Counted from the first letter of the stretch, positions 22,501 to 30,891 are shown. The stretch: 64,000 bases of DNA from Sinorhizobium meliloti 4H41 (GCF_000375585.1 NZ_AQWP01000003.1:250830-314829); one strand, 5' to 3'. Translations and numbers: made by a program. The notes: generated by a model from the sequence alone, not told the origin.

Positions 22501-22948
22501 AGAGCGGTATGCCGAACGCAAGCTCCAGCGCCCCGGACATGATCGAGGCTTCGATCGCGAAGAGGATGAAGGTGAAGCTCGCATAGATCAGCGAGGTGAT
22601 CGTCGAGCCGATATAGCCGAAGCTCGCGCCGCGCGTGAGAAGGTCGATGTCGACGCCGTGACGAATGGCATAGCGGCTGATCGGCAGGCCGACGAGAAGG
22701 ATCATCAGGCTCGCGACGAGGATCGCGACGATGGCGTTGGTCGTGCCGTAGGACATGGTAATGGCACCGCCGATGGCTTCCAGCGCCAGGAAGGAGATGG
22801 CGCCGATCGCCGTCTGCGAAATGCGCGCCGAGGAGAAGCGCCGCGCGCTCTTGGCGGTGAAGCGCAACGCATAGTCTTCGAGCGTCTGGTTGGCGACCCA
22901 GCGGTTATATTCTCGCCGAACGGGAATGATGCGCTGGCGTGCCGCCAT
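19568..22948 (-). CDS. NCS1-type permease / hybrid histidine kinase fusion
   Basis: 1126 residues. The first ~480 residues form a polytopic membrane domain of the NCS1 cytosine/purine/hydantoin permease type (ISFLALEAIGGAITMSYG, GASFGYIGSTITSLIYASFTFILFAIEASIM, about 12 helices). A cysteine-rich segment follows (Cys503, Cys506, then CPAY, CSLCC and RCHDMC up to about 541), probably metal binding. Two further helices (560-635) lead by a coiled linker to the HisKA H box SHELRTPLN (His686), an HATPase domain (LLSNALKFTE, DSGRGIGE, GLGLGLTI), and a receiver with Asp970 (LFLIDISMPGM). A helical tail may act as a phosphotransfer module. It probably senses, or couples transport to sensing of, a nucleobase-like compound; that is inference. 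Confidence 0.92.
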   Translation of the reverse strand: MAARQRIIPVRREYNRWVANQTLEDYALRFTAKSARRFSSARISQTAIGAISFLALEAIGGAITMSYGTTNAIVAILVASLMILLVGLPISRYAIRHGVDIDLLTRGASFGYIGSTITSLIYASFTFILFAIEASIMSGALELAFGIPLWIGYIVSAVMVIPLVTHGVKLISRFQLVTQPFWIVLNILPFVFIAFADWEKVGLWLAYAGIHHTSGPPGTLAPFHLVEFGAASAVIFALTAQIGEQVDFLRFLPPDGERKLRHRIAVFLAGSGWVIVGAPKLLAGSFLVVLALSTGVPSTRAADPAQMYYTAFGYIFPSDTAALLLMAAFVVVSQLKINVMNAYAGSLAWSNFFSRLTHSHPGRVIWLVFNVAIALLLMELGIYRLLEETLGIFSIVAMAWLSTISADLFVNKPLGLAPPGIEFKRAHLYDINPVGLGTMGVSTLFALVAHFGAAGEIATSLAPYIALVTAFVVSPLIAWWTEGKFYLARKPRKSWLRENEITCSICEHPFEPEDMAWCPAYAAPICSLCCSLDSRCHDMCKPKARLNAQVATVAKAVLPETVVAKLATRLGRYAVSAVISITGIGVILAMIAHQTTAASPETADVVQRTIAIVFFVFAILAGVVSWFYVLAHDSRVVAEEESSRQNTALLKEIAAHKKTDAALQDAKERAESANRAKSRYVVGLSHELRTPLNAVLGYAQILERDETIPPPRQGAIKAIRRSADHLSGLIDGLLDISKIEAGKLQVYSNEINIQDFLDQIVDMFRPQAQAKGIAFEHNRAASLPQYVRTDDKRLRQILVNLLSNALKFTERGHIRFDVAYRSQVASFTIEDSGRGIGEKDLPRIFEPFQRGEAEYRMPGLGLGLTITRLLTQTLGGEISVTSEKDKGTAFKVRLMLSAVDRPAALKDPVRRIKSYREPRRTIVVVDDNADHRDLMGELLAPLGFTVLAAASGAACLALVEHTKPDLFLIDISMPGMSGWDLVMRLREGGQSAPAIMLSANIGDGSAAGAIGHNDALAKPFGLRQLTDKLAIHLKLEWIYDDGPQERSGTGMTPAVASPGHHHLKELIELGEIGYVRGIEAKLTEIALNPDNRAFAEAARAYVGAFDLAGYDAFLKRLLAGEANARA

Positions 22949-23065
22949 GGTCCCTCGTCATCTCGCAGTGCCGGCCGAATGCGCCAGCCGCCCCTGTCGT
23001 AACACGGACGAGCGCCCCGGGAAATTGTTGCATTGCGGAAAACGTCGGCAGACCGATGAGCCAGT

Positions 23066-26000
23066 CTAGATGGGCCCACGCGCCTCGCTTCGTGTCGCCC
23101 CTTTCCTGTCCTCGAACCCAGCGAGGGTCTGCCTTGCCTTGGCCTCCCAGGTCCTGGCACCCTGCCTGCGCGCCAGTGCCATTGCACGCTTGAGCGGCCT
23201 GTACCCTCGCTCAAGCTTGCTGTCGCCTCTCACGAGCAATTCGGCCTGTAGTCGCAACAGCTCGGCCGTGAAATAGTTCTCGCCCGTTTTCCTTGCGAGT
23301 TCCAGGGCTTGACCGATAGCTTGTGACGCTTTCGTATCGAATCCAAGCTGCAGATAACCGCTGGCGAGCATTCCCAAATAGCAGGTCTTGTCGATTTCCT
23401 GCTCGCCCATGTTATCGCAAACATGGCGCATCTGCTGGAGGCCCGATACGTCCTTGCGGGTCATGGCGAGCAGCCATCCGGAGAAGAAGGAGCCCATGTT
23501 CAGCCAAAGCTGAAAACCGTTCCTTCTCGCCAGCGGCACGAGTTCGTCCGTCAAGCGCTCCATCGTTTCGGGGTCGTTGCGAAGGGCCATCAGGATGCAG
23601 CCGTTGCCGAGGCATGCGGCGAGGCGGTAGTCGGTCTGCTTTCTCGCATCGGCTTCCGCCTGCCGGAAGAGCGAAAGCGCGCCCTGCTCTTCCCCCAGAA
23701 GCTCAAGCGTCCAGGAGAGATAGATCATCGCCATGCTCGGAAAATCGCTGCCGATCCGATCTGCCTTCTCGCGATGCCGAAGGGCATCTTCGAGCAGGGC
23801 CTTCGCCTTGCGGAACTGGCCGCGAGAAAAGGCGCACATGCCCCGGAACTGCTTTCCAAGCACGAGCGCCTTGAGGTGGTCCCGTTTTTGCCCGATCTCC
23901 AGGAGCTGATCGCTCGCCCATTCGGCGTCCTTGAGGGAGGCGGAGTTGAAGGCCGTGCCGAAAAGCCCGTCCAGGGCCCTGATAGCCGCCTCCGGATCGC
24001 CCGTCGCTTCGCTGAGGCGCATCACGTTGCGGTACGCAGCGCTTCCCTCGCGCGTCATGTAACCGAACGTTGCGTAGAGGACATCACCGCGCTCCAGCTC
24101 GAGGCGGAGTTCCATACCATCGCGTTCGCGGGAGGGGGCCAGCTTGCGGGCGCATTCGAGCCCTCTGGCGAACATATTGGCCGCCTCCTGCTTCGCCCAC
24201 GTCGCTGCGAGTTTCAAACCGGCCGTGAGCCAGTGTTCAGCGGCACGCTCGTACAATCCGGCCTCGTCCAGATGCTGGGCCAGGACCTCCGGATGATCGG
24301 CTGCGGCCGACGGCTCCGTTCGCTCCATCGCATCCACGACCAGTGCATGGAGCTGTCTACGCCTGTCCCGCAGCAGAGCGCCGCTCGCCGCCTCCTGAAG
24401 AAGCGCGTGGGTGAAGCTGTATCTCGGCCAGTCCGAGAAGGGTTGCGGAGCGACCAGGCCGACTGCGGTGAGGCGCTCCAGTTCCGGCTTCAATGTTTCG
24501 ATCGGCATGTCGGCAACGCTGGCGAGCATCCGGACGTCGAATTCGCGGCCGATGATCGCGGCGACCTGCGCTATGGTCTTGCCCGGGCCAAGCTTGTCGA
24601 GCCGTGACAGGAGCGAGGACTGGAGCGAGTTCGGCACCGAAAGACCGGCGTCGTGAGCGCCCGATCGATGAGGGCCCGATGAGGCGGCGAGCTCAGAGGT
24701 TGACCGTGCCAGCTCCTCGAGAAAGAGCGGCACCCCTTCGGCCTTTCGCAGAACGGCATGCGTAAGGTCCGTCCCCAGCAGCACCCCGGTTGCAGCCTTC
24801 CGGACGAGTTCGTTCGCTTCGTCGCGCGACAGGCGCGCGAGCCTGATCTCTTCGATGGAACTCTTTCGGCGTTCAGATTTCAGCGCGCCGTCGCGGGAGG
24901 TCACAACGACGAGCAGGGGGAGATCCGATACTTCTTCGATCAGTCGGTGGAGCAGATTTGCCGATGACGGATCGATCCATTGTTCGTCCTCGACGGCAAG
25001 CAGCATTGGGCCTGCTCCGGCCTGGCGCAGCAACCAGTCGATATATGTTCGCCGGACCGTCAACTGCTGCTGGGACGGCGGAAGCGCGGATGGCGGGTAG
25101 TCAGACTGCTCGACGTTCAGCAATCGGGCGAAGATCGGAAAGGAGTCCGCGATCGGCACCTTGCTCGCCGAGAGGGCGGCCTCCAGTTTGCTGGCGGCAA
25201 TGGCCGGCGGATCGGCGCCGGATATCCCCTCTTCCTGGCGAAACAGTTGAAGGAAAGGGAAGAGCGCGCTGTTGGCGTAGGCCGACGAGCACTGGGCGGT
25301 AAGCGTCTTCACGCCGGAAAGCTCTTCTTTCACCTCGAAGAGCAGCCGCGACTTGCCTATGCCCGGCTCGCCGCTGATGAGGACCGCTCTTCCGCGCCGT
25401 TCCCGAGAGACCCTCCGCCAGATTTCCGCGATCTGTGCGATCTCGCTTTGGCGGCCGACAAGCGCGGTCAGATGACCTTTGCGGGCGAACCTGCTGCCGA
25501 CGGAAATCGGCTGATCGGCGCGCCACAGGCGAACGGGGGTGCTGAAGCCTTTCAGGATCGTTTCGCCAAGATCGCTGAACAGGAAGGAGCCGTGCGCCAT
25601 CTGGCAGGTGGTCTGATCGGTCAGGATCGTCTGCGGCGCTGCCATCGCTTCAAGCCGCTGGGCGAGATTTGGGACAGGGCCAAAGGCGACGGTGGAAACG
25701 CCGGCCGGCGCCCCCTCGATGTCACCCACCACGACAAGGCCGCTTGCAATGCCGATCCTCACATTGAGAGGCGAATGGTCTGGCGTCTCGACCTGAGGCG
25801 CCACGCGCAGAATGTCGAAGGCCAGCTCGAGTGCCCTTTCCGCGTCATCCTCCTCGGCGATCGGATAGCCGAACAGGACCTGCAACGCGTCGCCGACATA
25901 GTTCGCGACAAAGCCGCCATGTGATTTCGCGAGCCCGTTGCAGGTGTTGAGGTAGGTGCGCGTGAGGACGCTGAAGTCCTCGGGGTCGAGCCTCGCCGCA

Positions 26001-26269
26001 TAATCCGTGGAGCCGACCATGTCGCAGAAAAGGATGGTCAGTTGCCGGCGTTCGGGAAGCCTCTTCTCGGCGAGGTCGGGCGAAGGAGTCTTCTCCATGG
26101 CCGCGATTGCGGCGATGAGCTTGCGACGCTGGCCGATCGGGATGCGCATTTCCCGGAGGTCGGCTTCCGTAAGCAGGTGCAGGCTCTCGAAATCGACACG
26201 GGCGCGCGCGAATGTTTGCTCGAGATCGCCGAGCCCGATGTTCTGCAGCCATTTTCCGACATCGCTCAT
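23066..26269 (-). CDS. SAM-domain class III nucleotidyl cyclase with AAA ATPase and TPR region
   Basis: 1067 residues from ATG 26269. Residues 1-62 form a SAM domain (VGKWLQNIGLGDLEQTFARARVDFESLHLLTEADLREM, given here in parts). A class III cyclase domain (about 70-230) follows: LTILFCDMVGST carries the first metal Asp, NYVGDALQVLFGYP the second, and VPNLAQRLEAMA the Asn/Arg region. The motif GDA where GDG is common is a small deviation. Next is an AAA/STAND ATPase with Walker A GEPGIGKS (residues 300-307), then about 500 residues of TPR-like helices. Members make cAMP or cGMP; the substrate is not certain. Such cyclases are abundant in Sinorhizobium. Confidence 0.93.
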   Translation of the reverse strand: MSDVGKWLQNIGLGDLEQTFARARVDFESLHLLTEADLREMRIPIGQRRKLIAAIAAMEKTPSPDLAEKRLPERRQLTILFCDMVGSTDYAARLDPEDFSVLTRTYLNTCNGLAKSHGGFVANYVGDALQVLFGYPIAEEDDAERALELAFDILRVAPQVETPDHSPLNVRIGIASGLVVVGDIEGAPAGVSTVAFGPVPNLAQRLEAMAAPQTILTDQTTCQMAHGSFLFSDLGETILKGFSTPVRLWRADQPISVGSRFARKGHLTALVGRQSEIAQIAEIWRRVSRERRGRAVLISGEPGIGKSRLLFEVKEELSGVKTLTAQCSSAYANSALFPFLQLFRQEEGISGADPPAIAASKLEAALSASKVPIADSFPIFARLLNVEQSDYPPSALPPSQQQLTVRRTYIDWLLRQAGAGPMLLAVEDEQWIDPSSANLLHRLIEEVSDLPLLVVVTSRDGALKSERRKSSIEEIRLARLSRDEANELVRKAATGVLLGTDLTHAVLRKAEGVPLFLEELARSTSELAASSGPHRSGAHDAGLSVPNSLQSSLLSRLDKLGPGKTIAQVAAIIGREFDVRMLASVADMPIETLKPELERLTAVGLVAPQPFSDWPRYSFTHALLQEAASGALLRDRRRQLHALVVDAMERTEPSAAADHPEVLAQHLDEAGLYERAAEHWLTAGLKLAATWAKQEAANMFARGLECARKLAPSRERDGMELRLELERGDVLYATFGYMTREGSAAYRNVMRLSEATGDPEAAIRALDGLFGTAFNSASLKDAEWASDQLLEIGQKRDHLKALVLGKQFRGMCAFSRGQFRKAKALLEDALRHREKADRIGSDFPSMAMIYLSWTLELLGEEQGALSLFRQAEADARKQTDYRLAACLGNGCILMALRNDPETMERLTDELVPLARRNGFQLWLNMGSFFSGWLLAMTRKDVSGLQQMRHVCDNMGEQEIDKTCYLGMLASGYLQLGFDTKASQAIGQALELARKTGENYFTAELLRLQAELLVRGDSKLERGYRPLKRAMALARRQGARTWEAKARQTLAGFEDRKGATRSEARGPI

Positions 26270-26316
26270 CGTACCCCCGTCACGTGACGCGAAGGTTCGG
26301 CACCTCAACTTGCGCT

Positions 26317-26330
26317 TTTATTGCAATAAA
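26317..26330. promoter_or_regulatory. Perfect palindrome upstream of the cyclase gene
   Basis: TTTATTGCAATAAA, 14 bases, 48 bases before the cyclase start and on the other side 178 bases before the SnoaL-like gene. It lies in the only clearly AT-rich stretch locally. It could be an operator; no regulator can be named. Confidence 0.4.
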
Positions 26331-26507
26331 GCTACATTAGTAACGGGAAATACCCTGTTTTGAAAGCCGAAGTTTCCAAGTCGCCGATGCAGCCACATTA
26401 GCGGAGGATTTCGCGTTCTCACGCGCTTTGACAGATGGCGTCCAAATACTTTGCAGTCTTCTCGCTTTTCCTGGGCTGGAATGCCCATAACGCAATTAGG
26501 TGTTCCC

Positions 26508-27071
26508 ATGCACAACACTATCAAATGTTTGGTGCCAGCGGCAGTCCTGACGTTTGGCATGCCTGTCGTCGCGGCCGCGCAAGATTGCCCCACCGCGGAA
26601 GAATGGAAGGACGCGCCCGCGTTCAGCAATGTCACCAACGAGCACCGAAATGCCCTCAGCGATTTGATGGCGCGGTACACCTGGGCCATGAACAACAGGG
26701 AAATAGGCGCTCTGAAGAATCTTTTTGCCGACAGCGGATCCTATGTGTTCTGTCAAATGGGAAAGTCGACGGCCGACGAGAGTTACAGTTCGAAAGACGG
26801 CATAGGGAGACATTTCGAAGACGTATTTGGACCGTTATCGGACAATGGTCTTTATACGAAACGAATTCTAAGTGGATTTATTATCGATAATCGCGGAACT
26901 GATCTAAACGTGACCATGAGCGTTATTGTATTCATCAAGAATTTCGACTCGAATTTGCCTCAGTTAGACTACTTGGCCGACATATTCGTCACGGTGGAAA
27001 GAGGAACTTTTCTGATAAAGAGGCTTGTGGTTACACCGGCTGATGGTCGGATCAGCATAAGAGCGAGATAA
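26508..27071 (+). CDS. Secreted SnoaL/NTF2-like protein
   Basis: 187 residues from ATG 26508; upstream in-frame ATGs would put extra residues before the signal peptide. The signal peptide is MHNTIKCLVPAAVLTFGMPVVAAA, followed by QDCPTAEEW. The mature part has the NTF2-like opening helix (ALSDLMARYTWAMNNREIGALKNLFADSGSYVF), typical of the SnoaL superfamily of small cone-shaped proteins that are enzymes or ligand binders. The gene ends 31 bases before a gene for a secreted protein with two haem motifs, in the same direction, so the two probably form an operon. The specific function is unknown. Confidence 0.75.
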   Translation: MHNTIKCLVPAAVLTFGMPVVAAAQDCPTAEEWKDAPAFSNVTNEHRNALSDLMARYTWAMNNREIGALKNLFADSGSYVFCQMGKSTADESYSSKDGIGRHFEDVFGPLSDNGLYTKRILSGFIIDNRGTDLNVTMSVIVFIKNFDSNLPQLDYLADIFVTVERGTFLIKRLVVTPADGRISIRAR

Positions 27072-27102
27072 GCGGCCGAGGCGTAGCCGAGAGAAGGCCA
27101 CG

Positions 27103-29160
27103 ATGCTGAAATACCTGCTCTTGTTCGTGTCGTTGAACGCGCAGACGGCCGCGTTTGCTGCTGAAGCGGTAGACTTCAGCCTCGTTGCGGAGGCTATGCG
27201 GCGCCGGCCTGAGTGCGCCACAAGCGTGAACTGCGAGGCGTCTACCGGATGTCTCGTTCCTCCCCCGGAGCTGGTCGAGCCCGGGCAGGCCGCGGCCACA
27301 GCCGAACGCTCGACTCCTCGCCGGACGAACCACGAAACATTCCACGCCTGTCGCGAGATGGTGTTGCGATTACGGTCGGCCGAAGCCATCGTTCGTGACC
27401 TGGTTTCACGGCTATGGCCTTCCGACCGCGCGAACGGTTTCGCGACGACATTGGAGGCCTGGAACCGTGAAGTCTCGTGGGCGCCGGCCTCCGCAACGGA
27501 AAGGCCAGTCACCAAGTTCGGCGACGAGCTGCGCGCCGTATTCGGACCTCTGCCGGAAGGCAATTGCCTCGCTGAAGATTCGAGGCGTCTCGGTCTGGAA
27601 GTGGGCGGCAATCTTGTGGAGCTGAGGCCCAATCCGTCGAAGTCGAACGCGCTGGAGTTCGAGCACCTCGATACGTTCGGCAGACATGTCAAATGGACCG
27701 ACCGGATCGACAGATGCGACAAGCCTTCGCTTGCAGGGGTGACTTATTGCGGGATGAACTCCCGTCTGAGGCGCGTCGTGCGCGGCGCTGTGGAGTGGGT
27801 GTTCCTTTGCAGGAAGTCATCCAGGAACCTCGAGCTTAGCACCGATCCCTACTGGCGGGAGGGGGATCCGCGGTTCGCCCTTTATGGCGCGATCGGTTTC
27901 AACGAGATGACGGGGGAGGTCTCCTTCATCGACGGGAGGAAAGACCGCGAAGTCTTCGATTGGAGAGAAACGTTTCCGCCGCCCGGTGGCGCATCCTACT
28001 CCGACGTTGAAGGCAGAGCCCGCACAGAAGATCTGTACGACAGGTCGTTCAGGGTCGATTGCTTCGCATGCCACGACAACAAGGAACCCCATGTCATCGA
28101 CCCGCACGTCAAGCAGGCGAGGGTCGGTTATCGTCACGGCTGGGACGACGAGAGCTCCATCGCATTTGGCCTCGGAGCGTTTCTGCCGAAAAGGAAAGGG
28201 CGGGCAGAAGCTCCGTTCCGCGTCGTAGGATCCAGCTACACGGCGGCTCGAAGGGAACGAATGACGGAAGCAAAGATCGTCTCCATGCCGGGACATCCGT
28301 GCACCTCGTGCCATGTCTTGACGACGCAGGAGACGGGCCAGCGCTTTGCCGCTGACGCCGCTGGAAAGAAGCCGACGGCGATACTCTCTCCCGAGCGGGC
28401 ACTGCCGCTTCTCGGCCAGCGAAAATTTCTGGCGGTGGTGGGCGAGCACCGCACGGCATGGGCGACGAGAAGCGGTGCAGGCAAGATCCACCCATGGATG
28501 CTGCCCCATTATGGCGGCGACCTGTCCGAACAATCGCCCCCGATTACCGACGCCGAATGGCGGGCGCTCAGTCAATGCCTGTGGAGCGCCGGCGGAGAGG
28601 AGTGCGGATACAGACCGCTCTACACGGCATGCCCCAGCCCGGGGCGCAACGGCGACGGCTACAGTCCCCAGGAATTTTCCACCGAGATCGTTTCACCGGT
28701 CTCCCCGCGAGACGGTTTCGACCGGGCGATACGGCTGAAGTGGAAATATCTGAACGGCTATGGAAAGGTGCCCGAACGCGACGACGTGCGTTTTCACATC
28801 GCCGTCAAAAAGAAGTCTTTGTCCGGGACGGCTCCTGCGCACGCCGAAGACTACCCGACCATGGCGGAGGCCAGGGGTGATCAATTCCAAGCCGTCACGG
28901 GGGAGGTCGGCACGTCCGGCTCTGCGATCCTCCTGAAGGACGCGTCCTTCATCGGCCATCGCAAGTGGACGGATCCGCTGCCCGCCAGCATGCCGCGGGA
29001 TTACAGCATCGAAATCCCGGCGAGCTGCGGCGAGCGGTACCTGTTCCGCATCCTGCCGAAGCGCTTCTGCTTCGACTACAACGGCATCGCCTACGGCACC
29101 GAGGAACACCTCATCCATGCCGACGTGGTTTGCGCTCCGCGTTCGGCCGGCATGCGTTGA
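27103..29160 (+). CDS. Secreted protein with two c-type haem motifs
   Basis: 685 residues with an N-terminal signal peptide (MLKYLLLFVSLNAQTAAFAAE). Two covalent haem attachment motifs CxxCH are present: CFACH (residues 320-324) and CTSCH (400-404), so the protein is probably a periplasmic di-haem cytochrome. The N-terminal 300 residues hold many other cysteines (PECATSVNCEASTGC, FHACRE, GNCLAED, DRCDKP, VTYCGM, FLCRKS), unusual for a cytochrome, and the C-terminal 250 residues contain a strand-rich domain. I do not recognise a named family. It lies downstream of the SnoaL-like gene. A redox or peroxidase-like role is only a suggestion. Confidence 0.78.
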   Translation: MLKYLLLFVSLNAQTAAFAAEAVDFSLVAEAMRRRPECATSVNCEASTGCLVPPPELVEPGQAAATAERSTPRRTNHETFHACREMVLRLRSAEAIVRDLVSRLWPSDRANGFATTLEAWNREVSWAPASATERPVTKFGDELRAVFGPLPEGNCLAEDSRRLGLEVGGNLVELRPNPSKSNALEFEHLDTFGRHVKWTDRIDRCDKPSLAGVTYCGMNSRLRRVVRGAVEWVFLCRKSSRNLELSTDPYWREGDPRFALYGAIGFNEMTGEVSFIDGRKDREVFDWRETFPPPGGASYSDVEGRARTEDLYDRSFRVDCFACHDNKEPHVIDPHVKQARVGYRHGWDDESSIAFGLGAFLPKRKGRAEAPFRVVGSSYTAARRERMTEAKIVSMPGHPCTSCHVLTTQETGQRFAADAAGKKPTAILSPERALPLLGQRKFLAVVGEHRTAWATRSGAGKIHPWMLPHYGGDLSEQSPPITDAEWRALSQCLWSAGGEECGYRPLYTACPSPGRNGDGYSPQEFSTEIVSPVSPRDGFDRAIRLKWKYLNGYGKVPERDDVRFHIAVKKKSLSGTAPAHAEDYPTMAEARGDQFQAVTGEVGTSGSAILLKDASFIGHRKWTDPLPASMPRDYSIEIPASCGERYLFRILPKRFCFDYNGIAYGTEEHLIHADVVCAPRSAGMR

Positions 29161-29360
29161 TCGGTTGCACCGCACCCCCCGCAACCGCAACGTCGCTAAA
29201 CTCCCGCGCCAGAGCGCCCAGTTTTCATTAAACACCGAAGCTCTCCAAGCCTTTGAGTCTGCCTACTTCCGCACCGTGGGCACTCCTCCTGGAGGTGCTC
29301 TAGCGAGAACACCCGCCCATTGCAGCTCGCAGCTCTTGACAGAACGCCACGCTGCTGCAA

Positions 29361-29392
29361 TAAACCATCAAGTTAATTAACCTGATGGTTTA
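29361..29392. promoter_or_regulatory. Long palindromic operator before the ArsR-type gene
   Basis: TAAACCATCA (29361-29370) and TGATGGTTTA (29383-29392) are perfect inverted arms around a second perfect palindrome GTTAATTAAC (29372-29381). Only the two bases at 29371 and 29382 break the symmetry of 32 bases. It ends 6 bases before the start codon, so binding by the encoded repressor would block its own expression. Confidence 0.75.
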
Positions 29393-29398
29393 TCGATC

Positions 29399-29737
29399 AT
29401 GGATCAACTCAGCAGCACCCTCTCGGCATTGGCCGACCCGACCCGCCGGGCCATCGTTGCGCGCCTCGCCGCCGGCGAGGCGACGGTGAACGAACTTGCT
29501 GCTCCGTTCGATATGAGCCTGCCGGCGGTTTCCAAACATCTGAAGGTCTTGGAACGTGCGGGGCTGATATCCCGGGGCCGCAACGCCCAATGGCGGCCCT
29601 GCCGGCTGGAGGCGGCGCCGTTGAAGGAAATCGCCGATTGGGTCGAGCGCTACCGCCACTTCTGGGAGGGCAGTTTCGACCGGCTCGACAGCTATCTTCA
29701 CGAGTTGCAGCGCAACGAAAAATCGGATCACGACTGA
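29399..29737 (+). CDS. ArsR-family transcriptional repressor
   Basis: 112 residues with the winged helix-turn-helix typical of the ArsR family that precedes SRPBCC genes: LSALADPTRRAIVARLAAGEATVNELAAPF, then the recognition helix MSLPAVSKHLKVLERAGLIS. No metal-binding cysteines are present, so it is not an arsenic sensor. The C-terminal part (WVERYRHFWEGSFDRLDSYL) matches the small regulators associated with AHSA1-like proteins. It is the first gene of a three-gene operon with an SRPBCC protein and a GFA protein and sits right after a 32-base palindrome. Confidence 0.92.
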   Translation: MDQLSSTLSALADPTRRAIVARLAAGEATVNELAAPFDMSLPAVSKHLKVLERAGLISRGRNAQWRPCRLEAAPLKEIADWVERYRHFWEGSFDRLDSYLHELQRNEKSDHD

Positions 29738-29769
29738 ACCGGGTTCGCCCGACCGCAAGGGAGAAGATC

Positions 29770-30234
29770 ATGAATGCCCCGTCTCCGAAGGAAGAGATCG
29801 CGCTCACCATCACGCGCGTCTTCGACGCGCCCGCCAACCTCGTCTTCAAGGTCTGGACCACACCCGAACACCTGGTGCGCTGGTGGGGCCCGAAGGACTT
29901 CACGGTGCCCGCGATCACTGCGGATTTCCGTGAAGGCGGCGCCTGGCGCGGCTGTATCCGCTCGCCTGAGGGCCAGGACTACTGGGCGCACGGCATCTAT
30001 CGCGAGATCGTGGAGCCGAGCCGTATCGTCCTCAGCTTCGCCTGGGAAGAGGAGGGCGCCATCGACACGCTGATCACGGTAACCCTTGAGGACGTGGCGG
30101 GCGGCACGCGTCTCACCTTCCGCCAGGCGCCGTTCACGAGCGCCGAGAGCCGCGATTCTCATGCGGAAGGATGGGGCGAGTGCATGGACCGGCTCGTTTC
30201 CTATGTCGCTGCCCGGAAGGAGGAAATGCAATGA
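29770..30234 (+). CDS. SRPBCC (AHSA1-like) domain protein
   Basis: 154 residues from ATG 29770. The START/Bet v1-like fold of the AHSA1 family is recognisable in ITRVFDAPANLVFKVWTTPEHLVRWWGP, REGGAWRG and EGWGECMDRLVSYV. These proteins have a hydrophobic pocket and usually an unknown ligand. The gene follows the ArsR-type regulator by 32 bases and overlaps the next gene (ATGA at 30231), so the two are coupled. A role in a stress response controlled by that regulator is likely but not shown. Confidence 0.9.
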   Translation: MNAPSPKEEIALTITRVFDAPANLVFKVWTTPEHLVRWWGPKDFTVPAITADFREGGAWRGCIRSPEGQDYWAHGIYREIVEPSRIVLSFAWEEEGAIDTLITVTLEDVAGGTRLTFRQAPFTSAESRDSHAEGWGECMDRLVSYVAARKEEMQ

Positions 30235-30680
30235 AGAAGACCTATCAGGGGAGCTGCCACTGCGGCGCGGTGCGCTTTTCCGCAAATCTCGACCTCGCTC
30301 CGGAGGGAAAACGCTCCCCAGCGCCGCGGCCCGGCGTGTGGTGGACGACAACCTTCCGCTGCAACTGTTCCTCCTGCCTCAAGACGCGATTCTGGAAGGT
30401 GTTCGTCACGCCCGAGGATTTCTCCTTGCTTTCAGGCGAAGAGGCCCTGGCGGAGTACCGCTTCGGCGAGCGCATGATCCGCCACGTGTTCTGCCGGCAC
30501 TGCGGCGTCCACCCCTTAGGCAGCGCCGACTTCGAGATCATGGGCGGGCCGTTCCAGGCGGTGAATATCGCCTGTCTCGACGACGCGACCGACGAGGAGC
30601 TGGCGAATGCCCCGATCGTCTATGAGGACGGGCGCCATGATGCATGGGACCGGCCACCCGCGGTGACGGCCTATTTGTAA
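30231..30680 (+). CDS. GFA-family zinc protein
   Basis: 149 residues of the glutathione-dependent formaldehyde-activating (GFA, CENP-V) family. The zinc ligands are in CHCGAVRF near the start, CNCSSCLK in the middle and CRHCGVH later, the usual three cysteine clusters. Family members form or handle glutathione adducts, but most are uncharacterised and the formaldehyde activity is not proven for the family as a whole. It is the last gene of the ArsR-SRPBCC-GFA operon, coupled to the previous one by the ATGA overlap. Confidence 0.9.
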   Translation: MKKTYQGSCHCGAVRFSANLDLAPEGKRSPAPRPGVWWTTTFRCNCSSCLKTRFWKVFVTPEDFSLLSGEEALAEYRFGERMIRHVFCRHCGVHPLGSADFEIMGGPFQAVNIACLDDATDEELANAPIVYEDGRHDAWDRPPAVTAYL

Positions 30681-30891
30681 GGAGCGTACCGCTCCTTCGC
30701 GTCTGCCGCGGTAACGACCTGGATCCGCGGCAGAAAACCCCGGGCGGTAAGCCCAAGCTTCCTGCTTCCCCCCGGCACCTACGTAGAATGACGTATGTGC
30801 AGTGCAGCGCGGCTGCCCGATGATCCCCGAGCAACGGCCATGGAGAACGGCCACTTGCCTTGCGGCGATCAGAACAAGGGGGTTCAATCAG

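Noticed and set aside
19301-23002. 1233-residue open frame on the plus strand
   Set aside because: It is the antisense of the permease-kinase gene; composition (Arg, Asp, His rich) and lack of motifs show it is a shadow of high GC coding bias.
30840-30891. Possible sigma-54 promoter GGCCAC...TTGC before urtA
   Set aside because: The GG to GC spacing is one base too long for a sigma-54 site.
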